Below, piece by piece: positions 44,165 to 56,939 of a stretch of DNA of 64,000 nt (the stretch's first letter is position 1; the number at the start of each line of letters is the position of its first letter). A model generated the notes under the pieces. That model had not been told where the DNA came from, ran no database searches, and saw only the letters and a list, made by a program, of their open reading frames with translations. Location of the stretch: positions 11,594,001 through 11,658,000 of the forward strand of contig CM114275.1 in assembly GCA_050084515.1 (NCBI GenBank). Reading direction: 5' to 3'. Source of the DNA: Blasia pusilla (taxonomy: Eukaryota; Marchantiophyta; Marchantiopsida; Blasiales). Both the position numbers and the translations under genes were made by a program.

Positions 44165-46563
44165 TCTGTTGGATAAAGACATGATAGTGGTGAGATTTAA
44201 ATTGCCTAATTTTTTCTTCACAACATGTTTTTTCAACTCACCACAATAGCGTGTAGGGACTTTTAAGGACTCCACACTTCCCATGAAAATGCCCAATTCT
44301 TTTGGGGAGAGAACGTAAGGCGCCATGGGTTTCATAAGACTTCCAGATTTGGAAGGATGAGCTTGTAACCACAAGTGGGATCAGATTCTTCTCTTCTCCA
44401 TGTCTCGTCTAACCTTAACAATATCCTTTACCCCGAATATAGTTTTGATGACATTCTCAAAAAAATTCTTCTCCACGTGCATGACATCTAGAGTATGTCT
44501 TATCAATAAATGCCATCGATCAACCAAAATTAAGGAAAAAATTGTATGAGTATAATGAGTCAAATAATGAGTAGACACACATGAAGGCTAAGCTGGTGAC
44601 ACCTGGAGGCACACACTCTTGAAACTATATTGAAAATTCAAGATACTTCCCAATAAGGCAATCAAAATAATACTTTTATGCGTTTCACTCCAGTTTGTTT
44701 ATGTGGGTCATTTGGTCCATAATCTCTACCACTTGTCTCTTTATATGCTTCTTTTTCATTTGGCCACTCAAGAATTTATGTTGTTGTAACTCTGTATGGA
44801 GGTGGCCTAGACTCTACATTGCCATTGAATAATGGTGCATATCTTCTCCCTCTCCAAGAATGGTCCCATCTAAGATAGCGATGATGTCCCCCAAATATAG
44901 GATTTCACATTCTTTGGAAAAGTCGGAGTCAACTTGTGGCCCACATAGTGTACAAGCAAGCTTACCACCACAACTTTGGCCAACAAACAAGTCATAGGCA
45001 AGGTATCATTTATGGTCCATAAAACCATAGCTCTTAATCTGAAAGTATATTTACCATCCAACTTCCTCACATCATGCAAGTTGACACCATTCCATAGTTG
45101 TTAAAACTCTTCTACAAGTGGAGCCAAATAGGTATCAACATTCTCCCCATTCACACTCTCCTTCCCCGATATGATCAAAACCAATTGAAGGAAACACATT
45201 TTACTTTGCAACTAAGGGGGTAAGTTGTAGTTCACTAATAATACTAGCCAAGTTGACCATGAACTTGCCTTATCTAAAAATGGGTTCAAACCATCCAATG
45301 CTAAACCAAATCTACAATTCCTTCTCTCACTTCTAAAATCAGGATAAAGCTCATCTATGTGCTTCCAAGATTTTGAATCTCATGTTGTCAAACTAACCCA
45401 TCCTTTCTCTAGTTATTGGGTGCCCAACACATCAGTTTAGAGAGGAAAATAGATGTAAACATACGTTGTAATCTGGGGATGATGGGGAAATGTCGAAGAA
45501 CTTTACAAAGTATCGTGGATTTTCCCACTTGTCTATATATTGGGGATGAACACTATGGACATAAATCATGGCTTTGGAAATCCCCCCGAAATAAAACACA
45601 TCCATGTGGACAAGCATGGATAGTATTGTAACTCAACCCTAGCTTTCCAACAAGTCTCTTGGCAATATAATGGCTTTGTGGACATTGCTATCGGGAGGTA
45701 AAACATGCTTTCCAAGTAATTTTAGAAGGTCGTCTATAGCAATGTTGGGTACACTATGGGCTCTAGCAATGTTAAAAATGTGCATAAAAAAAGCCAATTG
45801 TGAAACTCTAACACCATGATAAAGAGGTTTACATGCATTTTCTATTTCCTCATCTTCTATCTTTGGGTTATCTCGTGGATCTATTCGTGGATCGTTATCA
45901 TTTCCATTGGCTTCATCTCCGTCCCTATCTAAACCCTATATGTCTTTATCATAAAGGGCATCATACTGGGAGAAAATATCGATCAACATTTGTTTAACAT
46001 CAACATCTACATTTACTTTGTTTAGGTGTACATGTAGAGGAGGTTTTTTGGAAAAACTACGGGCTCAGATGGGGGCCGCGAGTATCCGCGCGGCATGTCT
46101 ATCCCACAGACGGACTTTTCTATTTGCATATTGGCTCTATACCAATATCGTCACTCATTTGTTGAGGAGAATTGATGATTCTCGCTTGATGCACCCTACG
46201 ATCATGCTCATCTTGTTTAGACCACTCTTCATCAGAAGTGTCCCACTCCTCCCCACCTTTCTGAGTGTCATGTCTCTTCACCCTTTCGAGATGGTAGAGA
46301 GATTCTCCTTGCCCAAAGGGCAGTGCTTGATCCATGGATTTTTGGTTGTGACCACTATAATATTTACACAAAGTAGAAACCACAAGAGTGTAAAGTTCAG
46401 ATTCAAACTTTAAAGTGGATACCGCAATTGACCTCCAAGAGGCAAGATTTTGGACCAAGTATATGAAGTACCTAATGAATTCTCCTTTTTTTCCACAAAG
46501 TGTTTGGTGTAGTGTTGAAAATCTTTGTCGAACATCCACCTTCAAGAATGTCCTCCAATCCAA
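44165..46563 (-). pseudogene. CACTA (En/Spm) transposase remnant
   Basis: Leftward decayed exons in the order expected for TNP2-type CACTA transposase. Around 45079-44870: LRAMVLWTINDTLP and FPKNVKSYIWG. Around 44578-44381: LLIRHTLDVMHVEKNFFENV, the conserved block near the DDE core (LDVMHIEKNVCEN style). Around 44374-44170: KPMAPYVLSPKELGIFM and a frameshifted continuation. It is cut at about 44165. The N-terminal part (46563-46120) is a 147-codon frame with an acidic region that I place here by position only. Numerous stops. Confidence 0.65.
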
Positions 46564-47101
46564 CTGTAGACAAAGGATAGAGCAACACTATACTTATCTT
46601 CATAATACATATGATAATAACCAAATAAAGAGATCTTAACCCACCTCTAGTATGTTGATTCTAAACTTGCTCCAAACTCACTTACACCCATCACAATCTC
46701 AAGCACGGACCTATAGAAAAGTAGGATGGGAACTCAACTAAACTCTTGAAGCTTGTGTGGTCATTGGGATGAACACTATATATAGTCACTACTTGGCCCC
46801 TTGTGAAAAATTCATAACATACACAGCAAGAGTTGATGTTGATATTGCTAAGACGTAACATCCGAATTGTTCAACACATTCGTAAGCCTAGATTTATTGC
46901 CTAAAGTGAATGCACCGGCAATCACTCCTCACTTCTTCCTCTCTCTAGCTACATCCATCCCAGTCTCAACAAACTCCCAACCAAGGCGCGAGGTCTGTGG
47001 TCGCAAGGCTACAACAAGCACTAGATCATGAGTTCAGTCTCTCTTTATGTGTTTAGGATAAGGATAGCTCCTTCAACCCAAAGAAAAGAATAATAGATAA
47101 A

Positions 47102-47104
<3 letters not shown>

Positions 47105-47182
<78 letters not shown>
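47105..47182. repeat. (CT)39 microsatellite
   Basis: Uninterrupted CT dinucleotides for 78 bp, from ATGA to GTATGC. Confidence 0.98.
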
Positions 47183-47186
<4 letters not shown>

Positions 47187-48017
47187 GCAAGCATAGAAAA
47201 GCAAGATGGGAACACAACTAAACTCTTGCGCCTTGTGTGACGATGGGGACGAAATCTCTAGTCATTACTTGGTCTCCTACGCAAAATTCACAACACACAT
47301 AGCAAGAGCAAATGCTAATGTTGCTAAGCTGGTAACATCAGGATTTTTCAACACATCTAGTAGCCTTGATTCATTGCCCAAAGGCAAAGCTGGTAATTAA
47401 GTAATGTCTACTGGGGATCCCTATAAGGTAAAGTAGATGGTGTGGTGAATTCTTTCTTGGTTGATACCGAGGTTGATACTTGGAAGCTCCGCACAAACAC
47501 GTTGTTTGGTTAACACTCATCTATATGAGAGTGTCTCCCTCCTCTCATATGGTACCTTATCCACTTTTTCCTCTCTCTACATCCATTCCAATCTCAAGCA
47601 TCATCCAACCAAGGCGCGGGATCTATTGTCGTAGGGCTACGAGAGACACTACTTAATGAGTAGAGTCTCTCTCAAATGCGTAAAACAGGCCAAATCTTGG
47701 ACGAAAAAGGTTCAAGAGATTGTGCAAGAAACCAAACTCCCAGTGGGGCTTGAATTGTGTGAGAAAACAGAAAGTGATGAAATCACTGAAATCTTTACAA
47801 AACTTAGAGATACAAAGTGCCCTAGTCCGTCCGTGCGCTCACAGAAGAGCTTCGATGGAACCTGAACTGGGAGATAACTCGACATACGAGAATGTGCTAC
47901 CGCTACGGCTCCCAACTATTTGACTACTTGAGAAAACTAGGGTTTTTACCTATTTTTCTTCGTTTCTATTAATAGAAAAATTTTGCCAAGGGCTGCGCCC
48001 CCGGATCCCCGCGACGC

Positions 48018-48040
48018 ATCAGGGTGCCCCACACCCTGAT
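48018..48040. repeat. Perfect short hairpin
   Basis: ATCAGGGTG and CACCCTGAT form a perfect 9-bp stem around CCCCA, inside GC-rich sequence that follows GGGCTGCGCCCCCGGATCCC. It could be an element end or a transcription-related stem. Role unknown. Confidence 0.7.
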
Positions 48041-50429
48041 GTAATATAGGGTTAGATAAACCTAGTAACGCTACTCCTAAAACCACCTACGCCATATTAC
48101 TATGACTCCTTCGACGTCTAAGTCGGAACCATCAATCTAGGCTTCTCCTCATACAAGGGGGCCGATCAAATTAATGGTGCTTAGAGAAGTGGATGTTGAG
48201 AATCCAACAAACTGTAGGACCGAGATGAGAAAGCATTTGTGGATACCATAACCAAAGTTGCGGGCAAATGCTCACAACAAAACAACACGGAGGAAGCCAT
48301 GAAAATGTCAGACCTCTCTCTCTTGACGGTATATTCTGAAAAGGAAAAAGTGAAGAATTATTTGTAGGAAACTTGCTTGGGAACCCTGCTCTAGTTCAAG
48401 TTTAGGACGGGGGAAATCCCCTTGAACCATAAGAAAAGGAGGATGGGAGCACAACTAAACTCTTGTGCCTTGCGTGACGATGGGGATAAAACCTCTAATT
48501 ATTACTTGGTCTCTTGCAAAAAATTCACAACACACAGAGGATGAGTATATGTTGATATTGCTAAGTTGGTAACACCTGAATTGTTCAACACATTCAGTAG
48601 CCTTGATTCATTGTCCACAACAACTCCACCGGTAAGTAATGTCTGGTGGGGATCCCAATCAAGTAAAGTATATGTTGTGGTGAAGAGTTTCTTGGTTGAC
48701 ATTTGGAAGCTCTGCAAGAACGCGTTGTTTGGTCAACACTCACACTATATGAGAGTGTCTCCATATATTGAGAACTTGGTCATATTCACATCTTCCTCTC
48801 TCTATATATACTCATCCCAGTCTCTACCTTGTCTAACCAAGACACATGACAGAGTATATGGTTCCAAGATCTAGAGTTAGAAAATGAGTGCCTAGTCTGC
48901 TGCCATGTATCTTACTAGTGAAGAACAAACCAGCAACCCTCGTATTTTTGTTAATAGTGACCATTATTGGACATCAACGTGATACAAGTTTAAGCTAGCT
49001 GCATAAGGTGTCAATTTTTCCCCTCCATTCAAGATAATTTGGCAAGTCTACTATTGAAGGATCCAGAGTCTTACTGAATGCTCTATTTCTACAATGAATT
49101 GGTGCATGTCATTGTTCATTAGCCATTCTCATCCCTTCATATCACGTACCTAGTACCTCAACAAAAGGAGAGAGATAGAGATTAATACCTCGAACTATAA
49201 AGATGCTCATAATAATTTCACATACGTGTTGTGATTCCCATCATCTTGATGTCGTCAAAAAATTGTTTCACAATCTCTCCTCTAATGCCAGTTAAAATTA
49301 TCTTCCATCCAATGATATTCACCATAAGTCTCGCAGTAAATTGCAAACAACGTTCCTTCACTACATCCTTGCCTTTTTGCTCCACTACTCCTCAATCATG
49401 TTTAATCATACTTCGATCAAAAAATCTGAAGTATTGGAGAAGACCCCCTACCAATGCGGTTGCTTTTAGATAAACGTTGCCATTGTCATGAAAAACCTGA
49501 CCTATGACTGACTGCACATAGATTTTACGAGAGATTGGAGAGAGACTAGTCCGTTTCCTGAACCCTACCAAGAAGATAAGTCAAGTGAATGGGAGACTCT
49601 GACAATATTAATGGAGGCTTGCATTATCACACACAGTTCAAGACACAAGGATCCGAAATTCTCTACAGGAATTTTGATCGGACATAAATGACTTCTGTGC
49701 ATTTAGGAGAACTTCTAGAGTACTCGCCACGAAATTTTGAAGGGAAGACATGCCTTTATCCTCCTCTACGTGAATCATATTTGTAACATGCAGGGTTGGA
49801 TCGTCTACAAATGTTGTGACCTACTAGATATGACCTTGAAGCACGAAAGAATACAACATCAGTTTCAAACACACGACATTATAGAATTCAATGAAATTTT
49901 GTTCAATGGATGAAACAAAAGGCAGAAGGTAATCCAACTTCTTTTCCAACTTTTTTGCAAATGAGGATGGTGACTGAGAGCATGAAGTTGAGACTTTTCT
50001 AAAAAGTTGCAAAGCACTCACCCGCAAAGCGTGATGAAACTACTCCATTGCAAATTTCACATTTCCTCTCCCTCTGCAATAACATCATAAAATTGCAAAT
50101 CACTTTATCCACATTCATAGGTACGTAGAAACACTTCAAAACATGTTTGGTGCGTACCCCAGTGCTAGCACGGTAGTTCTAAAGCGACAAGAGGCTCGCT
50201 CAATGATACTCACTTAGCAAGGCGATATTCCCTTCTTCCTATAGAAAATGTCCACATGGATTTTTGAAAGCCTTCTCTATTATGATCCACCCTCCCTCTT
50301 TGGTGGGTTTAGCTTTTGAGGAGGAACTTTAGCTTGCCTGTGTTTAATTCTGACAGATTCTTTGTCAACCATGTCGAAGGGGAAAGTGATCCGCTTCTAT
50401 CGTTTGAGTCGCCGCCCAAGAGTACCGTA

Positions 50430-50722
50430 ACTTAGTAGTACCCCTGCTACTACTAAGTTTTCGCGGCATATTATATAACCGTTAGGAAATCTAATGACTT
50501 GAGTTAGTCATGCCTAATTTCATGTTTTCTCTATTTTATTATATGTACGACTCATTAGTCATACTCAACAGTCAAGTGATGAATTTATTTTTGCTAGACT
50601 CTAAAGAATGACTACTTGAGTCACTCCCTTTTATGTAAGATTACGCACGACTCATTATCTAGTCACAGAGAAATATAAGTCAAAATTTCTCTAGTCATAT
50701 AAGTGACATTTTTCTTCAAGTG
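50430..50722. repeat. CACTA-type terminus and subterminal repeats
   Basis: Read inward from 50722 the end is CACTTGAAGAAAAATG, a CACTA-like terminus with one changed base, followed by many TGACT/AGTCAT words (ACGACTCATTAGTCATAC near 50547, GAGTTAGTCATG near 50503). It probably belongs to the leftward CACTA remnant at 44165-46563, whose other end is missing. Confidence 0.55.
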
Positions 50723-50726
50723 CATG

Positions 50727-52810
50727 AGGACATCAATCTCTAAAGAAGGGTGAGTGTCACGACCTTCATAACCAAACGAGTGCCAAGCAGAACATCCAAA
50801 TTCTACCGGGCTTACGCTAGGATGGTTTGTGAATTGGAGAAGTCTCAAGAAGAGACAAGTTAAGAAACATAAGTTTGAGATGCGATCGAGGCTAGCATTT
50901 TGAATGTTTCATGCGTTTGTGGTCACGATTAGGAAACCCGAACCAAACAAAAATGCAAACTTGAGTGGAGTCGAGTCTTGGATGAGACGTGGCCAAGGGG
51001 TGAGAATCGGACTTGGGATGTGGCTAGCGTTTGGGGTTTTCAATTGTATTTTTGACCATAAATTTTAGTTCCAAGATGCGTTTTGGACAAGTAAGGTGGC
51101 ATTGGAAAGCTTATGCAAAGCCACTTCCAACACCTAAAGATCTCAACAAACACTTAAGTAGAGGGTGAGATATTGGTCAAAAATGAGTCTATAAGGAGTC
51201 TGGTTGAGGGCCAAAAAGAGGGACCCAGGTATCCCTTCCCCAAAGGTAGGGGGGAGGGCGAAGATCCCCAAAATTTGTAGTAAGGTGGAAGGTCTCTAAG
51301 GATGCTTGGGGCTCAATCCCTACTTTGGGCACTGCGGGGCGACTCAAGGGCACGGAATGGATCGGGAGTTTTGGCGTTGGGATTCAAAACCCAAACCGAT
51401 TCCAAAAGAGTGGATTTTGGAGGTCCCTATTGGATTGCAACTTTTTTTTTGGGTCTTGGTTTGGGAGTTCATGCGAGGTCCATTGGACAGTTGGGACCTC
51501 TAGGTGCGCAAATGCGGGTTTAGGTTCCTCGACTAACTAGAAATTTTGTCCCAAGTCCCGAAAGACTTGGCCGTGTTGGGAAGCTAGGAATGAAGGAAGG
51601 TTGAGCTTGATGAGATACCAAGTTGAGAAATTGGTAGGTTGGAAGGCTGGTTGACCCATACCAAACTAAAGTGAATGTATTTGGGTGCATATCGGCGTTG
51701 AGAGTGTGTCCTGCTTAATATACGCTTTCGCAACACTAGAGATTGACGTTGGAGGGAAGTAGGCCACGATAGTGGAAGCCTTGCCTAGCGTGCGCCTACT
51801 CTCCTTGAATGTAAATCTTTAATATTGCGTAAGCGCGCATTCAATATGACATACTCTCAGTGTTGATCTGCATCCAAACACGCACTCACGTTAGTCAGGT
51901 CTGGGTCAATCAACACTCCATCTGATTGATCTCTCAACTTGACCTCTCATCAAGCTCAAACTTCCTAGTTTCTTGCTTTACAACACATGCAAGTATTTCA
52001 AGACTTGGGAAAGACTTAATGGTTAGTCTGGACACCTCAAACGATATTTGCATGCTTGACGGTCCCAACTGTCCAATGAGTTCCTAACCGAGACTCGCTA
52101 AAATGAGTTGCGGGTTGGAATCCAAGTGTGGATTTCGAAATCCACTCCCTTGGATCAAGTTTGGGGTTTGAGTCCTCACACCAAACTCCTATGCCATTCC
52201 ATACCCTTGAGCCGCACAAGGGCGCCTCAAGGTGGGTTTGGGTCCCAAGCATCCTTGGAGACACCCCCCTTTACTAGTACTTCTAGGGATCTCCACCCTA
52301 TCCTAACTTTGGGGAAAAGTCAATCAGGCCCCTCTTTTTGGCCCTCAACCCAACTCTCTATACAGTCATTTTTGGCCAATATCTCGGCCTCTGCTTTTGC
52401 GTTTGCTAAGATCTTTAGTACGTTGGAACCAACTTTGCATAATATTTCTAAAAATTTCTTACTTGCCCCAAATGCATCTTAGAACTAAATGTTATGGTCC
52501 AAAACACAGTCAAAACCCCAAACGCTACTCGCATTCCAAATCAGGTTCTCACCTCTTTGGCAACCAACCTTCCTAGACTCGACTCATGTCAAGTCTTGGT
52601 TCAAGTTTGGTTCAAGTTTTCTGGCCTTCAATCATAAATGTATGAAATGCACAAACTCTATTCGTGCATCTCGTCTCTTGGGACTCTTCCAAGAGACCTC
52701 TCTAAAGCACAACCATCCTAGCTTAAGCCTGCTAAAGTTCCAATGTTCTGCTTGGCGTTCGTTTGGTTATGAGGGTTGATACATTTCCCTCCCTCAATCC
52801 ACATGAAGCC
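50727..52810. repeat. Foldback: inverted repeat with arms of about 1 kb
   Basis: Matching blocks are placed symmetrically about 51.77 kb. CCAAACGAGTGCCAAGCAGA at 50772 pairs with the inverse at about 52750-52773. GGTTGAGGGCCAAAAAGAGG at 51202 pairs with the inverse at about 52330-52350. GAGAGTGTGTCCTGC at 51700 pairs with sequence near 51850-51866. The arms are diverged by mismatches and indels. Small open frames within it are not conserved between arms. No coding gene is recognised. Confidence 0.75.
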
Positions 52811-54210
52811 AAGTATAATCCCTTGCACATGGTCATACAAAAGATTAAGGAGGAGTGTTAGTTGGCCATCTACATACTCTTCCTACTTCAGATTGCCACT
52901 TCATACTCATTAAAAATAAAAGTGGACGCATAGTTAGCCCCTTCAATACACATAGGAAACAATGGGGAGGAGGCTACAAGCCTATCCTTCCATCCACGAG
53001 GGTGTGCCTTTACATTGTGTCTTCCACACATACGAATGGAGCTATCTTTGTATTAGCCCATACAAGCATGTAATCACAACACATTAAAATAGAGATTGGA
53101 ATGTCACCAGAGTCGAAGTGAATGTGAGGAGCAAGATATGATCCTCATTGGAAGCTCTAGATTCGAATGTGGTGAGCCACACCTGTAATTAAGACCTCTA
53201 ATCTATACTGTTATGGGAGACTCCCTTCTCACCACACACACACACCTCTCCTTGAGCCACGTGGCACTCTAAGCAAACCAAGGATTTTTTTGGGAAAATT
53301 TGGGATTTTTTGCGCTTTTGACACATATTTGTCATGCGCGATGGAGTTAGGGTTCTGTTCATGGTCGCCACAGCCTCCTCTAACGGTTTTTTTTTGTTTC
53401 AAATTTTTGTCCTTTTATCCTTATGACTATTACGATCCTTTTGACGAGCGACGACTAATGAGATTGGCCTTTCATTTCTCCAGGAGTTGCGAGGGCTTCC
53501 TTTAGGTTTCAAATTTTGCAAAGTGTTTCAAAACTTGCATCATATTTATTCTCCCTTTCAAATTACATACTCGCCATTGTGCTCACAACGGGTTCTGAGG
53601 TAAGGTGCGCTCATTCATTCACCATGCATTAGGTAGTCATTGAGGAGAAATGAAGCTTCGGAGATTTATTGTGTCTCTCTACTGTATATTGTCTCTCTCT
53701 ACTATAGGACATATCAAAGACTCCAAGCTCTATTGAGTCATTCATACATGCTCAACTTCCTGATTTATTGTTGTATAGAGTAAAACATGTCTCTTTGCTA
53801 TACTACATGTGAGTCTCTGAGTCATTCTGAATGACTATACTACTTTGCGCTCTATGTAGGAGATTGTAGCTCTACAAATAAGCTCAACTACTAACCCAAA
53901 GCTTGGCTTCCAAACATTCTACTGAAGATTGTAGGTACTTCCAAAGAGTGGCCTCTATTTTAGGCTCAGTCTCCCTCAATTTAGCGGCCCTTGAATGTGC
54001 CTCCAAGATTCGCATCCACTCCAACACCTCACAAGCTCTTGCTATCCCCATTGCGATCGAGATATTTGCAAGCATCTGAAACACCAACGGTGCATAACCA
54101 AAAAGCTACCTAAAGATGGCAACAAGAATCACAATGAAAAATTCCACACAAGGGAAGGGAAAGAGTATGTCTAAGGTAACGAGCTCGAAAAAAATTACCG
54201 TATAAAGTCA
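52811..54210. other. No gene recognised
   Basis: Mixed sequence, with T-runs near 53285-53410 and GTCTCTCTCTACT repeats near 53668-53705. Nothing assignable on either strand. Confidence 0.5.
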
Positions 54211-54713
54211 TTGGATCTCCAACCATTGGAGAGTACAAAATGGTCTCCAATATCTCAAGAGGATTGTATGCGCTTGAGAAAATGGAAGAAGATGCACTTG
54301 CGTGATGGTCCTTCTTGGGGAGAGCCACTCACCCCACTGCATGATCGGGGCTTCGAGTATGCAATAAAAGACTCCATCCCCGTTGCAGGACACCTTGCGG
54401 AATCAGCCTGTTGAAGTCAGTTGAAGGAGAGGGAACATACGCTGTAGAGGAGAAAGGGACTTCCCCCTATAAGGTAAGAAGCCCCAACATGGAAAGGGAA
54501 CACACCATGGAGGGAGCATCTGCTAATTATAAGAAGCGAAGGAAGACCCTACATCCAAACCTAGAAGAGCAACGCTCACCATCAGAGAGCATGTCCCCAG
54601 TGAATCTCGATGTGCCTACTACACGTACAGAAGATCCGGAGTGCAAAAAGAAATATCCAAAAAAAGGGCAAAAGGGAAAAGTAGTGGTAGTAAATATTCA
54701 GATCCTAATCTGA
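54211..54713 (+). other. Two adjacent open pieces of unknown nature
   Basis: 54211-54414 and 54411-54713 are open and overlap by 4 bp. The second is charged (YKKRRKTLHPNLEEQ, KKKYPKKGQKGKVV) and is followed in another frame by SGSKYSDPNLILGSLRG. It may be an exon of a decayed transposon or host gene. I do not recognise it. Confidence 0.25.
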
Positions 54714-55522
54714 TTTTGGGATCTTTGAGAGGTTGAGTTTTCCGATCAGGAGTAGAGTAGCAAGGACAATCATGTAATGCTAACTTTGAAATGAAAGCTA
54801 CTTGGGAAGTTTTGAGAAAATGTGTGAATGTGTTTGCCCCTCCCTCTCTATTAGTACTGTGCATGTGTACTCTGAACTCACTCTCGCACTCCCTATCTCT
54901 TAGTACTCACCTCGAGTACTATGAACTCATTATGCCCCTCCTTGTACTCAAATAGGTATGAGTACTCAACTCGAGTACTCTGAACTCAAAAAATAGATGT
55001 AAAAGGTACCTAAAAAATATCAGTAATTATCTCAAAGCACCCGAAAACAAATCAGAGGAGAGGCGCCCTAAATTAGAGTTAGAAAATACTCCTGCGGCAT
55101 AACAACGAGCAAGGGATGCATTCCATCGTGATGTGCAAAGCAAGGCGAGCAACCTAAATGCAGCGAGCGGTGGCACAAAGCGAGCAAACAAGAAGCCAAA
55201 CTGAAAGCAATATGGAAGGAAAAGAACCAAGGCGAGTCATCCCCCTCCCCTTGTTGAAGGTTACTGCGTGGCGGAGAGAGCAGGTGCATGCGAGAGCAAG
55301 GCGTTGAAATGACTAGAGAAATAGCACAGTAGAGTCTGCGAGAGGCGCTGACAAAACCTCTCGAAAATTCCTGTGAGGAGACCATGAGTCGTGCGTATAC
55401 AAAGATACTAGATGGTGTACAAAGAGAGCCCGACTGTCCAAAAACCCCAAGGCATGCCAAGAGACCCCAACTGCTAAGTCGTGCAATGCAAAATGGGAGA
55501 GCTACTCCAAGTGTAGATAGCT
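54714..55522. other. No gene recognised
   Basis: Contains AGTACTC/GAGTACT words (54835-54990), including a GAGTACTCAACTCGAGTACT partial palindrome near 54960-54980. No gene seen. Confidence 0.45.
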
Positions 55523-55712
55523 GCGTGCGCTCTCGAGCACGTTCGAGAGCGCATGCGAGGAGAAACAATCAAAGGCATGAGAGATGGAGCACGTAGGAGC
55601 GATAGAGAGTGACCAGATATGGAGAGAGAGCGACCACAGACGGAGCATGTAGAGCGATAGCCGCGTGTGCTCTCGAGCGTGTTCGAGAGCGCACGCGAGG
55701 AGAAACAAAGTC
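55523..55712. repeat. Tandem duplicated hairpin
   Basis: GCGCTCTCGA (55527-55536) and TCGAGAGCGC (55543-55552) form a perfect 10-bp stem around GCACGT. The segment recurs about 140 bp on (55667-55692) with one stem mismatch, each time followed by GCGAGGAGAAACAA. Confidence 0.8.
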
Positions 55713-55979
55713 GAGCTTTGGTGGAGAGAGAGTTATAAAGGTGTGGCAAGGAGTGCAAAGTGAGCCAGAGGGTGGGAACAATGGGAGTACGCGGGAGGGG
55801 GTAGGTGCAAGGCGGCTCAAACCCTGGGCTGTCGGATTAAAGATCTAACGGCCTTCTTTGTCTAGCCGTTAGATCTGATAGGAATTCAAATCTGGCCGTT
55901 GGGTCTTCTGAGGTGACGCCGTTAGGGATGCGGGGGCTAAGTTCGGGTCACCGGGTTGGGTGGGGTAGGTTAGGGTGAT

Positions 55980-56640
55980 GTTCGGGCTACCAAACCTAGC
56001 CGTTTTATTAACTTCCTTACAAGTTTTTTTTTTAAAATCATTTTGTCTATTTTTTAAAACCTTTTTCCCATCAATTTTTTTTCTGATTTTTTCCCATGTA
56101 AATTTTTTTAAGGATTTCCCCTCTTCCCACTTAAAGTTAATCCCTTTTTTTATTTAAAATTATATTTTTTACAGAAAATAAAAATGGAAATGAAAAACTT
56201 CCCCTTTACTCTTCTTCCCTTCCTCTACTACTAATTTCCCTTTTTAAGAATTTTTTTTCATAATAAGAAAAAATCTCTTTGATCTGTCCTACAAAATTTG
56301 AAAAGTTGTTTTCTTTTCTTTCCTTCTTTCTCTTTTAAAAAAAAACACTTTCTCCCTATTTTTTCCATTTAAATTTATTTTTTACAGAAAATATAATTGA
56401 AAATGAAAAACTGCCCCTTTACTCTTCTTCCCTCCTCTACTACTAATTTCCCTTTCTTAAGAATTTATTTCTTAAAATATCTTCGATCTATCCTCTAAAA
56501 TTTGAAAATCCCCCCTATTTGAACTTCCCCTTTACTTTTCTTCCATTCCTCGACTACTAATTTCCCTTCTCTTCTCTTTTCTTTTCTTTGCTTTCTTTCC
56601 TTCTCTTTATTCTCTTTTACTTTCCTCGCTCCATTTCAAT
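55980..56640. repeat. Pyrimidine-rich low-complexity repeat
   Basis: T- and C-rich sequence in which a segment of about 200 bp (TTTTTTACAGAAAATA, then CCCCTTTACTCTTCTTCCC and CTCTACTACTAATTTCCC) occurs at about 56160 and 56375, with a third partial copy near 56525. No gene. Confidence 0.7.
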
Positions 56641-56939
56641 TCTCAAGTTTAATTAATATTTTGGTGGTGTTATGTAGATGGTGAGTGTTGGCGGATCATC
56701 ACTAAACGTGGAGAGACAACCACTTGGTGTTATTACAAATATACCAATTTTGCAAAAAAAATTTCAGGAAGACATATTGAAGTACTGAAGAACACCTCTT
56801 CGATGTAAGCACCTTTTTTTAGTGTAGGTAAGTAAGCACCTTATTTCCATTTCAAGTTAGTTGACAATGCATTCCATCAAGTTATCGAGAATACATCCAC
56901 GATCGGGCCACCACAAGTTGAGTTACCTAGCACTCTTCC

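Larger units (their letters stand above)
46564..50430. other. Repeat-rich CACTA interior, no clear gene
   Basis: Three diverged copies of a segment with GGGA(A/G)C(A/T)CAACTAAACTCTTG start near 46727, 47206 and 48450. Each is followed by ACTTGG, TTCACAACA and TTGATTCATTG words. Between them are a CT microsatellite and a hairpin. From 48900 to 50430 the minus strand has a few possibly exonic pieces (for example 50027-49824) that I cannot assign. Confidence 0.45.

Noticed and set aside
49824-50027. Exon of a host gene on the minus strand
   Set aside because: The translation looks protein-like, but I recognise no family, and no consistent splice sites or neighbouring exons could be supported.
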